DNA from: JOPF133 sp052144935
GTDB lineage: Bacteria; Acidobacteriota; Terriglobia; Bryobacterales; Bryobacteraceae
Assembly: GCA_052144935.1 (NCBI GenBank)
Contig: JBKQPR010000357.1
Location: forward strand, 25,465-89,464
Direction of reading: 5' to 3'
Length of the DNA stretch: 64,000 bases
How positions within the stretch are numbered: the stretch's first letter is position 1; every line of letters starts with the position of its first letter. Below, piece by piece: positions 44,364 to 53,294 of the stretch. Under the pieces are notes generated by a model. The model saw only the letters and a program-made list of their open reading frames with translations, did not search any database and was not told where the DNA came from. The position numbers and the translations under genes are program-made.

Positions 44364-46874
44364 CTAATCGGCCCGCAGCATGGCGGCCGGGTCGATTCGC
44401 ACCGCGCGGATGACCGCCGGGAGGGCCGCCAGCAAGGCTGCCGCGAAAATCGCCAGCGACGGCAGCGCCAGCATCCCCAGATCGGTCGCTTTCACCTGGA
44501 ACAGCAGCGCCTCGATGTATCGCACCGATGCCATACCGAGCCCCAGGCCCGCGAGCGCTCCTGCCAGCACCATCGTGAGGGCATCCGCGGTGACGCGCCG
44601 CGCGATGTCGGCCGCCTGCGCGCCAATCGCCATACGAATGCCGATTTCGCGCCGCCGCTCCAGCACCGAGTAGTCCAGCACGCCGTACAGGCCGACAGCC
44701 GCGAGCAATAGTGCTACACCGGCGAAGAACAGCCCCAGCAGCGCCAGCAGGCGCTCGCGGAGATGATGCGCCAGGTCGATCTCTACCTGCGTGCGGATGT
44801 TGGTGATGCGAAATTCCGGCCGGGCTTTCGGAACTTCCTGGCGCAGGATGGACGCCACCGCCAGCGGGTTCGCGGTGGACGTGCGCACGACAAACGTGCC
44901 GCGGGCCATCGGCTGCAAGGCGCCCTGCGGGTCGATGGCGTGAAACGGAACGTAGGCCGTCGGCCGGATGGGCAACCGCATGTCGTCCCGGGAGCGGGCG
45001 TCGCGGACGAAGCCCACGATCTGAAAGCGCACGCGCCGGCCGGACTGGTTCGTCTCGAACGATTTTCCGACCGGATTCTCACCGTTGAGATATTGCTTCG
45101 AGAAAGCCACGTTGACCATGGCGACGGTGGGTGAGGCGTCGCTGGCGCGAAAGTCCCGTCCGTCCATCAGAGGAATCCGCATCGTCTCCACCCAGCCGGG
45201 CGAGACGCGGAGAAAGTCGCAAAAGACGTCGCTCGGAGGGCCGCCGTTGGTCGAAATATAATTGATCGCGGCCTCCCCGCTCATCATCGGCCATATGGTC
45301 AGCGCGACGGTTTCGACACCGGGCACCCCGCGCAGACGGTCGGCTGCCTGGTCCCAATAGACCGGCGGCTGGGCGCGATGGGTGACCGCTTCCAGATTGA
45401 GAATCCGCTCCGCGGAAAAGCCGGTGGGCTGATGCGACAGCCGGTCGAAGGTGGCGTCGAACAGGCCGGAGACGAGATGCACCACGAAGCAGAAGGCCAC
45501 CTGGAGAGCGATCAGCGCATGCATCAGACGGCGCCGCGAGTGGGGATCTTCTCCGCCCCTCAGCGCCAGGACGGGCTTCACCGCCGAGGCGCGCAGCGCC
45601 GGTGTCAATCCGAAGAGGAAGGTCACGCCGCAGGCCAGCGCCAGCCCGAATCCCAGCACCCGCCAGTCCGCCGGAAGCGCTAAGCGGGCCGGGTCGTTGG
45701 GCGGATTGATCATGCCGGCCAGGAACGGCGCGGACCACCATGCCAGCAGCGCGCCGATGGCGGTGGCCAGGAAGGCCAGCCAGGCGCTTTCCACCAGCAC
45801 CAGTTGCACCAGACGCCCGCGCCCCGCGCCGATCGCCACGCGCAGCGCCATCTCGCGCGCCCGCGACGCCGCCCGGGCGGTCATCAGGTTGGCGACGTTG
45901 GCGCACGCGATCAGCAGCACCAGCGCCACCAGGATGCCGAGAGCCGTGAGCGGCCGGCGGTAGTCTCTCTGCAGGTTGGAGCGTCCCGCGGCCGCCGGCT
46001 CCAGCAACAGCGTCTCGTTGAAGAATTTTTCGAGACGCTGCTTGGACATGTTGGTGAAACCCCTGGCGCGCTCCTCCTGGATGGCGCGGAAAATGGCGCG
46101 CATCCGATCGCGCACGGGTTCGGAAACCACGCCCGGCTTCAGTTGCACCAGCGTCCGCAGCCAGAAGTTGTCGAAACTGGCGAGCGTGCGGGGGTTCTTC
46201 ATCATCATGGGAACGAAGACGTCGGTCACCGTGCCGGTCTCCGTCCCGGTGAAGCGATCCTCGGCGACGCCCACGATTTCGTAAAGGTCGTCGCCCATCC
46301 GGAACGTGCGTCCGATGACTTTCGGATCTCCTGCGAAGCGGCGCGACCAGTAATCGTAAGACAGAACCGCCACGGGGTGCGCGCCGGGCGTGAGATCGTC
46401 GCTATCGCTGAGCAGCCGGCCCAGCGCCGGCCGGATTCCGAGAGCGCGGAACATCCAGCCGGAAACAAATTGCCAGTAGGCTCTTTCCATCTCCTGGTCC
46501 GCTCCGTAGGTCAGGTCGATGCGGTCGGCGTACGAGACGGCCATCGACTCAGCCTGCTGCGCGACTGCGGCGCGCATTTGGCGGAACATCGGATAGGAGC
46601 AACTGTCATAGGTCATCAGCTTGCCATCCGCGCCGAACCCCGCAAAGGCCACGGAGTACAGCCGCTCGGGCGCGGCCACGGGCAAAGGCCGCAGCAGCAG
46701 GGCGTCGATGAGCCGGAAGGCCGAGGTGCAGGCCCCGATGGCCAGGGCTAGCGAGAGAATCGCGGCGGCGGAAGTGGCCTTCTTCTTGAGGATCTGCCGC
46801 CATCCGAAGACGGCGTCGGCGCGCAGGGAGTCGATCCGCGCCAGGATATTTACGGTGCTCGGCCACCATGGCAT
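44364..46874 (-). CDS. Second orphan MacB/FtsX-type ABC permease (ADOP type)
   Basis: 836 residues, two MacB-core plus FtsX halves, with the family segments ALRVAIGAGRGRLVQLVLVES and IGIRMAIGAQAADIARRV. Unlike the protein at 25058-27595 it lacks the long PadR-linked N-terminal prefix and has only ~25 residues before the first membrane helix. There is no regulator gene upstream; it is separated by 38 bp from a secreted-protein gene on the same strand. No ATPase is adjacent. Transported substrate unknown. Confidence 0.88.
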   Translation of the reverse strand: MPWWPSTVNILARIDSLRADAVFGWRQILKKKATSAAAILSLALAIGACTSAFRLIDALLLRPLPVAAPERLYSVAFAGFGADGKLMTYDSCSYPMFRQMRAAVAQQAESMAVSYADRIDLTYGADQEMERAYWQFVSGWMFRALGIRPALGRLLSDSDDLTPGAHPVAVLSYDYWSRRFAGDPKVIGRTFRMGDDLYEIVGVAEDRFTGTETGTVTDVFVPMMMKNPRTLASFDNFWLRTLVQLKPGVVSEPVRDRMRAIFRAIQEERARGFTNMSKQRLEKFFNETLLLEPAAAGRSNLQRDYRRPLTALGILVALVLLIACANVANLMTARAASRAREMALRVAIGAGRGRLVQLVLVESAWLAFLATAIGALLAWWSAPFLAGMINPPNDPARLALPADWRVLGFGLALACGVTFLFGLTPALRASAVKPVLALRGGEDPHSRRRLMHALIALQVAFCFVVHLVSGLFDATFDRLSHQPTGFSAERILNLEAVTHRAQPPVYWDQAADRLRGVPGVETVALTIWPMMSGEAAINYISTNGGPPSDVFCDFLRVSPGWVETMRIPLMDGRDFRASDASPTVAMVNVAFSKQYLNGENPVGKSFETNQSGRRVRFQIVGFVRDARSRDDMRLPIRPTAYVPFHAIDPQGALQPMARGTFVVRTSTANPLAVASILRQEVPKARPEFRITNIRTQVEIDLAHHLRERLLALLGLFFAGVALLLAAVGLYGVLDYSVLERRREIGIRMAIGAQAADIARRVTADALTMVLAGALAGLGLGMASVRYIEALLFQVKATDLGMLALPSLAIFAAALLAALPAVIRAVRIDPAAMLRAD

Positions 46875-46912
46875 GTCTGCATATACTTCCCCGCGCCGGA
46901 AAGGTTACGGGC

Positions 46913-47557
46913 TTAGCGAGGCTGCAGGATCTCGCCCCAGAACACCTGGTAGGCCTCTACCTGGTCCCAGAGATCCTTGCCGCCGCGCACGAAGACGCGC
47001 ATGTTGGGTTTGAGGGAGGCGGGCTCCACGCTTTCACCGTCCTGCACGTAACGCGTGTCCCGGCGCAGCAGGATAGGTTGGTCGCCACCGCGCGTGTGCA
47101 ACACCACGCGCTCGCCGGTGACCCGGTACACCACTCCGGCGAACGTCAGGTTGCCCGCCGGAAGGGGGAAACCGTAGCGGTCCGCCGAATCCAGAGGCGC
47201 GCGCTCGCCCGCGCGCAGCCGGTTGGCCGCCGGAGGCCTGGGAGGCAGAGGGGAGGAGATCACGTGGACCGTGCGGGCATAGCGCAAGACCGAATCGGCA
47301 ACGCTGTCGGAAAGGACCTCCACTTTTTCGCCGGGATTGAGTCCGGGCACCGTGGTGAGCTGATTCTCACGCTCCACATATGTATGGTTGTCGAAGCGGT
47401 AGCGGAACACCTGGTTGCCAGCCGCGCGGATGCTGAACTCGCCCGAGACCGCGGGCGTATCGCGTTCCAGCAGGACTCCTTCGACCAGGGCCGCGGACGG
47501 AGGCGTTTGCGCCGCGCCCAGCAGTGGAAGGAGCGCGAGGATCGCGGCGGCGCGCAT
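46913..47557 (-). CDS. Secreted beta-rich protein, function unknown
   Basis: 214 residues from ATG 47557. Sec signal RAAAILALLPLLGAAQTPP. The mature part has two similar modules of about 80 residues (ALVEGVLLERDTPAVSGEFSIRA and NLTFAGVVYRVTGERVVLHTRG), which suggests OB-like or SH3-like barrels. No family named. It precedes the second orphan permease on the same strand and may share its transcript. Confidence 0.65.
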   Translation of the reverse strand: MRAAAILALLPLLGAAQTPPSAALVEGVLLERDTPAVSGEFSIRAAGNQVFRYRFDNHTYVERENQLTTVPGLNPGEKVEVLSDSVADSVLRYARTVHVISSPLPPRPPAANRLRAGERAPLDSADRYGFPLPAGNLTFAGVVYRVTGERVVLHTRGGDQPILLRRDTRYVQDGESVEPASLKPNMRVFVRGGKDLWDQVEAYQVFWGEILQPR

Positions 47558-47879
47558 GGCTTCACCTCTTCCCTTACACGGTAGCATGGCGGGCGGAGGC
47601 GGGCGTGGCGGCGGCGGTAGGGGCGGTAAGGGCGAGTTTCAGCGGATACCGCAGTGGGGCCAAGGCGTGAAACAACTCCGGGGACGGGGCTTCGGTGTCC
47701 TAGTCTAGCCGCTCTCACCGCGCTTGGCCGCGCGTCTGTTGCCTGCCGATACCACGTCGGAGACAGACCGTTCTGTGGACCCGCCACCGCACCCGGTCAG
47801 AGCCGCACGTGCTGGATACCCCTCTTGGATCGGGTGCCTCGGAGCCCTTGGCGAATCACCCGCAAGCAATTGGAAACAT
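47558..47879. other. Intergenic region, no gene supported
   Basis: About 320 bp. A Gly/Arg-rich purine stretch (GGCGGGCGGAGGCGGGCGTGG, read in parts) begins it. No hairpin with T-run, no repeat family member recognised. Confidence 0.45.
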
Positions 47880-47956
47880 TGGTGGCGGCGGGGCGACTCG
47901 AACGCCCGACCTAGGGATTATGAGACCCTCGCTCTAGCCAGCTGAGCTACGCCGCC
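47880..47956 (-). tRNA. tRNA-Met (anticodon CAT)
   Basis: 77 nt including an encoded CCA end. Acceptor GGCGGCG/CGCCGCC, D-arm GCTC...GAGC, anticodon loop CTCATAA (anticodon CAT), T-arm GGGCG-TTCGAGT-CGCCC. The GGCxxxGTAGCTCAG start fits elongator Met rather than initiator tRNA. The CAT anticodon could also be a lysidine-modified Ile tRNA, but the acceptor fits Met better. The last pair of the anticodon stem is a T-T mismatch. Confidence 0.93.
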
Positions 47957-48289
47957 ATGCAAATCCAAGTGTAGCAAAAGCCCAAGCGGCGGCGCGCTCT
48001 TTGGCCCGCGCTCTGCTCCGCTCGCTCCCCCTCGCTCCCCGCTTCCCTTTGCGTAAACGCGGGGTTTACCCTATTGAAATGTGGAAAACTTGCCTCCGGC
48101 CGCGATCCGCGGGAGAATGTGAAGCAACGTACCGATGGCAGATCTTGACGGCTGGCTAAACTGTTTCACAATAAGAACTTGCGAACCTGCTGCCAATTGG
48201 TTCAATTCGACCTAAGTATCTTTCCTCACGCCAGTTTAACGGTTTTGAAACGACCTTTCCCACAGGCTTTTCCACAGATCCTGTGGATC
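47957..48289. other. Non-coding region with DnaA-box-like sites
   Basis: No gene. It contains TTTTCCACA on the minus strand (48080-48088) and, at the far end, TTTCCCACA (48256-48264), TTTTCCACA (48268-48276) and an inverted TGTGGATC (48282-48289). Between them lies a relatively AT-rich stretch (about 48160-48250). The terminal CCACAG-ATC-CTGTGG is also a small palindrome immediately after the hflX stop. Confidence 0.4.
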
Positions 48290-49585
48290 TCAATGGTCCT
48301 GCGCCTGACGCTTCAGCCGTCGATCCAGCGATTCCGGGACATCGGCCACCACCTCGCAGAACTCGCCCTCGTAACGCGTTTCCAACACCACACCAAACTG
48401 GTGGATCAGGGCCAGAGTCGCGCCGTCGCCGGCGGGCACCCTCAGGCTGGTGCGGATGATCGGGTCGAGCGGAAGCGCCTGGTCGATCAGGTTCAGCAGG
48501 TCGCCCATTCCCGCGCCGCTGAGGGCGGACACAGCCACCGCCCGCGTGTGGGGGTGCTCGGCCTCTTTCAACAGGCGGCGCTGCAGCAGCAGGGGATCGG
48601 CTTCCCCCTCCGGCACGCGGTCGATCTTGTTCATCACCAGGACCTGCGGGATCTGGGCGGCTCCGATCTCTCCCAGCACCTTCCACACATGCGCGGTGTG
48701 CTCGGCGGCTGCCGGCACGGAGACGTCCACCACGTGCAGCACCAGGGCGGCCTCGGTGACCTCCTCCAGGGTGGCGCGGAAAGCCTTCACCAAAGTGGTG
48801 GGCAGGTTGCGAATGAAGCCGACCGTGTCGCTGAGAAGCACGCGCCGGCGCGAGGGAAGGATGAGAGGGCGCACCGTGGGGTCCAGCGTGGCGAACATGC
48901 GGGCGTCGGTCGGCACGCCGGCGTCGGTGAGCCGGTTGAAGAGCGTGGATTTTCCGGCGTTGGTGTAGCCTGCCAGCGCCAGGGTAGCCAGGGGGACGGC
49001 GCCGCGCCGCCGCCGGTGCAGCGCGCGGCCCGCCCGCACGCCTTCCAGATCGTCTTCGATTTTCTTAATGCGCTTGGCGATCCGGCGCCGGTCGGTTTCC
49101 AACTGGGTTTCGCCGGGGCCTCGCGTGCCGATGCCGCCGCCCAATCGCGACATCTCCACGCCACGCCCGCTGAGCCGCGGCAGCAGGTAATTCAACTGGG
49201 CCAATTCCACTTGCAGGCGGCCTTCGCGTGTGCGGGCGCGCGAGGCGAAGATGTCCAGGATAAGCTGGGTGCGGTCGATGACCTTGGCGTCGAGCGCCTT
49301 TTCCAGGTTGCGCTGCTGCGTGGGGGTGAGGTCGTGATCGAAAATCACGGTATCGGCGGCGCCCGAGGCCACCGCGGCGGACAGTTCCTCCACTTTGCCT
49401 TGCCCGATCAGCGTGGCGGCTTCGGGGGCGGCGCGGGCCTGCACCACGCGTTCGGTGACCTCGGCGCCGGCGCCGGCAGCCAGCTCGGCCAGTTCATCCA
49501 GGGACTCTTCCAAAGAAGTACCGGCGGCACGGAAGGACCCGGAGCCGGACCCGGAGCCAGACCTGGATCGCGTCTTCCAGTCCAA
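48290..49585 (-). CDS. hflX: Ribosome-associated GTPase HflX
   Basis: 431 residues from TTG 49585. The N-terminal HflX domain holds GQGKVEEL and FDHDLTPTQQRNLEKALDAKVIDRT (read in parts); the G domain has GYTNAGKST (G1), DTVGF (G3) and NKID (G4). HflX splits stalled 70S ribosomes and 50S particles under stress. The conserved block ERAILVGLD that normally opens the domain lies just upstream of this TTG, in the same frame, but no canonical start precedes it before the hfq stop. So the real start may be non-canonical. Same operon order (hfq-hflX) as in many bacteria. Confidence 0.93.
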   Translation of the reverse strand: MDWKTRSRSGSGSGSGSFRAAGTSLEESLDELAELAAGAGAEVTERVVQARAAPEAATLIGQGKVEELSAAVASGAADTVIFDHDLTPTQQRNLEKALDAKVIDRTQLILDIFASRARTREGRLQVELAQLNYLLPRLSGRGVEMSRLGGGIGTRGPGETQLETDRRRIAKRIKKIEDDLEGVRAGRALHRRRRGAVPLATLALAGYTNAGKSTLFNRLTDAGVPTDARMFATLDPTVRPLILPSRRRVLLSDTVGFIRNLPTTLVKAFRATLEEVTEAALVLHVVDVSVPAAAEHTAHVWKVLGEIGAAQIPQVLVMNKIDRVPEGEADPLLLQRRLLKEAEHPHTRAVAVSALSGAGMGDLLNLIDQALPLDPIIRTSLRVPAGDGATLALIHQFGVVLETRYEGEFCEVVADVPESLDRRLKRQAQDH

Positions 49586-49633
49586 ACCGACCAGAATGGC
49601 CCTTTCCCGTGACGGGTTGCGGAGCGCCGTGGG

Positions 49634-49939
49634 CTATGCCTCCGGAGAATCGGCGTGAGTGGGCAGACCGGGCGCCGAGCCGCCGGCCGCTCCCTGCGCC
49701 GCCGCCTGCGAGGTGACGGCGTACGAATGAGCCGTCTTCTGCGTGACCACCGTGGATATGGCGTGCTTGAAGATCAGTTGTTCCTGATTATTGGTTTCCA
49801 AAACCAGGGAATATTTGTCGAAACTCTTAATCCGGCCGGAGAGCTTTACGCCGCTCATCAGGTAAATCGTGAGGACAATCTTATCCTTGCGGGCGTTGTT
49901 TAGAAAACTGTCTTGAATATTTTGCGCCGGCTTTTCCAT
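49634..49939 (-). CDS. hfq: RNA chaperone Hfq
   Basis: 101 residues from ATG 49939. Sm1 motif in DSFLNNARKDKIVLTIYLMSGVKLSG and Sm2-type IFKHAISTVV, with KSFDKYSLVLE between. The C-terminal tail is short and Ala/Gly-rich. It forms a hexamer that pairs small RNAs with mRNAs. It ends with TAG in exactly the frame in which hflX continues, 16 codons ahead of the hflX TTG. Confidence 0.95.
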   Translation of the reverse strand: MEKPAQNIQDSFLNNARKDKIVLTIYLMSGVKLSGRIKSFDKYSLVLETNNQEQLIFKHAISTVVTQKTAHSYAVTSQAAAQGAAGGSAPGLPTHADSPEA

Positions 49940-50221
49940 ATGCGGCCCCCAAACCCTTTCGGGAAAGCAAAACAGTGTAACAGCGATTGTATTGTACACT
50001 ATTCACCCCACGAAAGTTGGGGACCACGGGCGCCACGGACCAGCAGGACCAAGGGTGCCACGGGCTTGAGCTTGGGCCGCGGGGGCGGGCCGCGCGCGCC
50101 TGCGACTAGCCGCGAGCGACCCGATGGGACTGCTGCTGTCGAAGTCGGCCGCCTGCCGGGCGCCTGCGCCGGAGTCAGCCCGATTCCTGTCTCCCGGCTC
50201 TCTACCGCAGCCCCTTGCTTC

Positions 50222-50551
50222 TCAGTCGTCCTCATGGGGCGCCTCCGCGGCGGATCCCCCCGAGGCCATGCCAGCCAGCTCTTCGCGGCTCACCGGGGTG
50301 CCTTTGGGGGCGCCCCCTGGGCCCGCTGAGGCGCCTTTTGGTCCCTTCTTGCCCGTCGCCACCACCGGATCGAGCAGGAAACTGGCCGCCGCGGCCAACT
50401 CCTCTTCCAGGTTGAAGTCCGGGACTCCCTTCAGCGCCGCGACCTGCGCCACGCCGTGTTCCGTGATCACGCACTCCTGTCCGTTGCGCAAGCCAAAACG
50501 GATCCTGGTTTGGCGGCGGATGGCGAGCTTGCGCAAGTCCGCCAGTTTCAC
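50222..50551 (-). CDS. Small conserved hypothetical protein coupled to the DksA-like gene
   Basis: 109 residues from GTG 50551, which overlaps the upstream stop by GTGA. A basic-hydrophobic start KLADLRKLAIRRQTRIRFGLRNGQECVITEHGVAQV resembles a compact beta-hairpin domain; the remainder is a low-complexity Gly/Ala/Pro tail. No family recognised. Coupling to the DksA-like protein suggests a joint role. Confidence 0.65.
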   Translation of the reverse strand: MKLADLRKLAIRRQTRIRFGLRNGQECVITEHGVAQVAALKGVPDFNLEEELAAAASFLLDPVVATGKKGPKGASAGPGGAPKGTPVSREELAGMASGGSAAEAPHEDD

Positions 50552-50949
50552 CGGCCGGCTTCCTGATACTCGTCTTCCAGCTCGCCCTGCGCAATGCGCG
50601 CGGCGATGGCTTCCTGGCAGGTCACGCAGTAGCGCGCCCACGGCACCGCGTCCAGGCGCTTGATCGAGATCGGCTTTTCGCACTCCATGCACGTGCCGTA
50701 AGTCCCCCGCTCGAATCTCCGCAACGCGTCCGCGATTTCCCGCAGCAGTTTCATGTCGATGGTGTTTCGGTTGAGGAAGATCCACTCTTCGTGATGCTGC
50801 TGGCTGAGGTCTCCTTCGTCGGAGGGAATGTCGAGACGCGCGACTACCTGGGCGGCCTTCTGGGCGGACATGCTCTGGCGGACTTCTTCCGCTTTGTTTT
50901 CCAGAAGCTTTTGGTAGGAGGCAAACTTTGGCTGGGGCCCGTTCTTCAT
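50548..50949 (-). CDS. DksA/TraR-family zinc-finger protein, second copy
   Basis: 133 residues from ATG 50949; GTG 50964 is an alternative. A coiled coil (YQKLLENKAEEVRQSMSAQK ... LLREIADALRRFERGTYG) precedes the zinc finger CMECEKP and YCVTCQ. It is closely similar to the member at 20327, with the same CxxC...RYCVxCQ layout. Likely RNA-polymerase-binding. It is the first gene of a two-gene unit. Confidence 0.9.
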   Translation of the reverse strand: MKNGPQPKFASYQKLLENKAEEVRQSMSAQKAAQVVARLDIPSDEGDLSQQHHEEWIFLNRNTIDMKLLREIADALRRFERGTYGTCMECEKPISIKRLDAVPWARYCVTCQEAIAARIAQGELEDEYQEAGR

Positions 50950-51111
50950 GTTATTCTCTTTCACTTTTTACCGCCGATCCCCTTCGGGATCAGTAAGGAT
51001 GAGACGCTCAAACTACCCGAAAAGTTGCACCCAGCGGGTTGGCGGGAACCTGCGCTGTTGGAAGAGTATAACTGGCGGTAAGAGGCGAAGTCAAATTCGA
51101 CGGGCCCTCGG

Positions 51112-51366
51112 TGTTGTGCCTCGATAGAAATGTCCCCCTTTTCGCCCCAGTAGAAATGTTCCTGTCCTCAGTCCAAGAGATCCCATTCCCTCCTATTAGG
51201 GATGTTGGCTTCAGCGCGTGCGGCGGATTCTGTCAAGGCCGCACGCGGTTCCATGCGTGCGCCGCAGGGAAGCCTTGATAGAATCCGCCGCACGCAGCAC
51301 AATAGATCAAAGAGGGAATGGGATCGGTCTCTCTGAAACCAGGGGACATTTCTATCGAGGTGCAAC
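51112..51366. mobile_element. 255-bp MITE-like palindromic element with flanking direct repeat
   Basis: Terminal inverted repeats of 26 bp match at 24 positions: they begin TGTTGTGCCTCGATAGAAATG at 51112-51137 and end at 51342-51367. The interior is itself inverted-repetitive (CCCATTCCCTC / GAGGGAATGGG; GCGGCGGATTCT / AGAATCCGCCGC). An 18-bp direct repeat, AATTCGACGGGCCCTCGG, flanks both ends (51094-51111 and 51367-51384). There is no transposase gene. The TG...CA ends recall IS481 or IS21-type ends, and a mobilised non-autonomous element is the best reading. Confidence 0.85.
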
Positions 51367-51477
51367 AATTCGACGGGCCCTCGGCCCTCGTGGGCCCTCG
51401 TGCGCGCCAGCGGAGGGTTCCCTTGGCGCCAATCGTCTACCCGATCGTCTCCGTGCCGCCGGCAATGCCGCGCCGAA

Positions 51478-51945
51478 TCACCGGCCCGGAGTCACCCAGG
51501 CGATTCTCTGCATCAGATCGCGAATTTGGACCATCCGCTGATTCGCCTTCAAGTCGTCGTACCACTCCCAGATCACGGATTGATCGCTGCCGTAACGGAT
51601 GGTCAGCCGCACCCTGCTCTCGTCGGGGACCGGCGTGCGCTCGGGAACGCGCTGGTTCCATACCTGCTCGCTGAGCAGCAGGCGCACCAGTTTGAGCAGG
51701 TCTTCCCGCGTGACCAATCTGGGCTGTCCTGGTGTTTGCCGAACCGCCTTCTGCTCCACCTTACCGCTTCCGTGAATCGTCAACACCAGGCCGCCCCACA
51801 GCGGGTGGAGATCGTCGTAAGACACCGCTAAGGGTGTCAGGTCGAGTCTGCCTGCCTCGATCCGCTCCAGTACGCTCTTCACCGGCGGATCGGCCGCAGC
51901 CAATGCAGCGGGCAAGAGGACCGGCAGGAGTCTACGCAGGATCAC
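51478..51945 (-). CDS. Secreted protein of unknown function
   Basis: 155 residues with Sec signal ILRRLLPVLLPAALAAADPP. The mature part has the mixed pattern LTPLAVSYDDLHPLWGGLVLTIHGSGKVEQK and RVRLTIRYGSDQSVIWEWYDDLK, compact and charged, with no catalytic signature. Similar small secreted proteins occur in Acidobacteriota. The start ATG 51945 lies 83 bp from the next gene's stop. Confidence 0.7.
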   Translation of the reverse strand: MILRRLLPVLLPAALAAADPPVKSVLERIEAGRLDLTPLAVSYDDLHPLWGGLVLTIHGSGKVEQKAVRQTPGQPRLVTREDLLKLVRLLLSEQVWNQRVPERTPVPDESRVRLTIRYGSDQSVIWEWYDDLKANQRMVQIRDLMQRIAWVTPGR

Positions 51946-52028
51946 GACGTTAGTTTATACCCTGCCAGTCGGGCGCTTGGGTGTGCCATTGCCGGCCGCC
52001 TCGGCCGCCTCGGCCGGTGCCGCTGGAA

Positions 52029-53294
52029 CTACGGATCGAGCGGGTCGCGCGCGTCCGCTTGCAGGGATTCCACATTCGGCGAGAACGCCAGATCGAATTG
52101 CGAGATACGCCGCAAACCCGTGACCGGCTGGTAGCCCAACTCCTTCAGACAGCGCTCGGCGAATTGGGGGCTCTCGATCGACGCGCTCTGGTCGGTGTCC
52201 GTTGTGATCAGGCCCTGCTTCGCGAACGGAAAGCCGTATCGATACAACTCCCGCACGGCGTTGCGCAAATTCGTGGTGGTGTGCCGGGCGTGAGGGTCCA
52301 CCAGGATGGCGTCTTCCGGGATTCCGAAATCGGCCATCAGCGATTTCTTCATCTCCATGGCCTCGCAGTGGGCGGTTTGGTTGGGATGCACGAACCCGCC
52401 GGAAACCAGCAGGAAGGGCGCCTGGCCCTGGCGATAGCGCCTCACCGCCAGCGTCAGCCGGAGTTTGCCCCATGGCGAGAGGCTGAACGCCTCGCGGTCG
52501 GGTCCGGATCCCGGCACCACGATCGCCGAATAGGGGAAGCCATCCCAATCGATGGCCTTCACGCGGCCGATCGCCGCCCGGTTCTCGCCAGCGTCGAGCG
52601 GTTCGAACCGCCCCGCTTCGTTGCGCTGGTTGGCATCCAGCAAGCCCAGGGAGAATCGCAGCGTGGGTTGAAAGAATAGCGCCAACTGGGCGCTGTCTTC
52701 GGCCAGCACGGCCGCTATGGTGTGTACCAGCCGGCCGTAACCCTCGGCTTGGACGTCGAACGACACCGCATCGATGGCCGGGTATCGCGGCGCGCGGCCC
52801 AGGCCGTAGACGTCGATGATGCGGTTGAGGCCCTCGGCGGCATCGCTCCAGCCGCGCGCCAGAAGTTCCTCGCCCGTGAGCGAGTGGTAACGGACGAACA
52901 GGCCGCTCGCGCGCAACGGGCCGTCGATCGTTCGCCGCACTTTCGGCTGGCTTCGATAGAGGCGCTTCAGGGCATCCGCCGCGGCGTCGATCTCGCCATC
53001 CGAGAACTTCAGTGCGTTCGCGTAACAGGCCAGTTGGGCCGCGCAGGAATCGGCTGCCTTGGCCAAGGCGGCGCGTTTGGCCGCCCCGAGCCCTGCCAGC
53101 GCGCCATCGGACCTCGCCGCCCGTTCCACCTCAGCGGTCTGCGAGATCGTCGAGAGCAGATAGAAGTTTTTGTCCTCGACCGGAGAACGGAAGCGCAGTG
53201 GCGCATGCGCCGGTTCAGCGAGCGGGCCGGTTTGCGCCAGCGCGGCGCAGATCGCCAGCGCGATCGCGGGAACTCCCGTCAGGCGCCATTTGAC
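52029..53294 (-). CDS. YdcF/SanA-family (DUF218) exported protein, start unresolved
   Basis: About 422 residues. The ElyC/SanA/YdcF core is clear: SAIVVPGSGPDREAF, LVSGGFVHPNQTAHCEAMEMK and DPHARHTTTNLRNAVREL. A hydrophobic signal (WRLTGVPAIALAICAALAQT) stands at the beginning. No ATG/GTG/TTG precedes it in frame near the GGAGGAG ribosome site. An ATG at 53289 has correct spacing but is in a different frame, which hints at a 1-nt frameshift or an unusual start (GTC 53294). The role of these proteins in envelope biogenesis is not settled. Confidence 0.78.
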   Translation of the reverse strand, partial: VKWRLTGVPAIALAICAALAQTGPLAEPAHAPLRFRSPVEDKNFYLLSTISQTAEVERAARSDGALAGLGAAKRAALAKAADSCAAQLACYANALKFSDGEIDAAADALKRLYRSQPKVRRTIDGPLRASGLFVRYHSLTGEELLARGWSDAAEGLNRIIDVYGLGRAPRYPAIDAVSFDVQAEGYGRLVHTIAAVLAEDSAQLALFFQPTLRFSLGLLDANQRNEAGRFEPLDAGENRAAIGRVKAIDWDGFPYSAIVVPGSGPDREAFSLSPWGKLRLTLAVRRYRQGQAPFLLVSGGFVHPNQTAHCEAMEMKKSLMADFGIPEDAILVDPHARHTTTNLRNAVRELYRYGFPFAKQGLITTDTDQSASIESPQFAERCLKELGYQPVTGLRRISQFDLAFSPNVESLQADARDPLDP

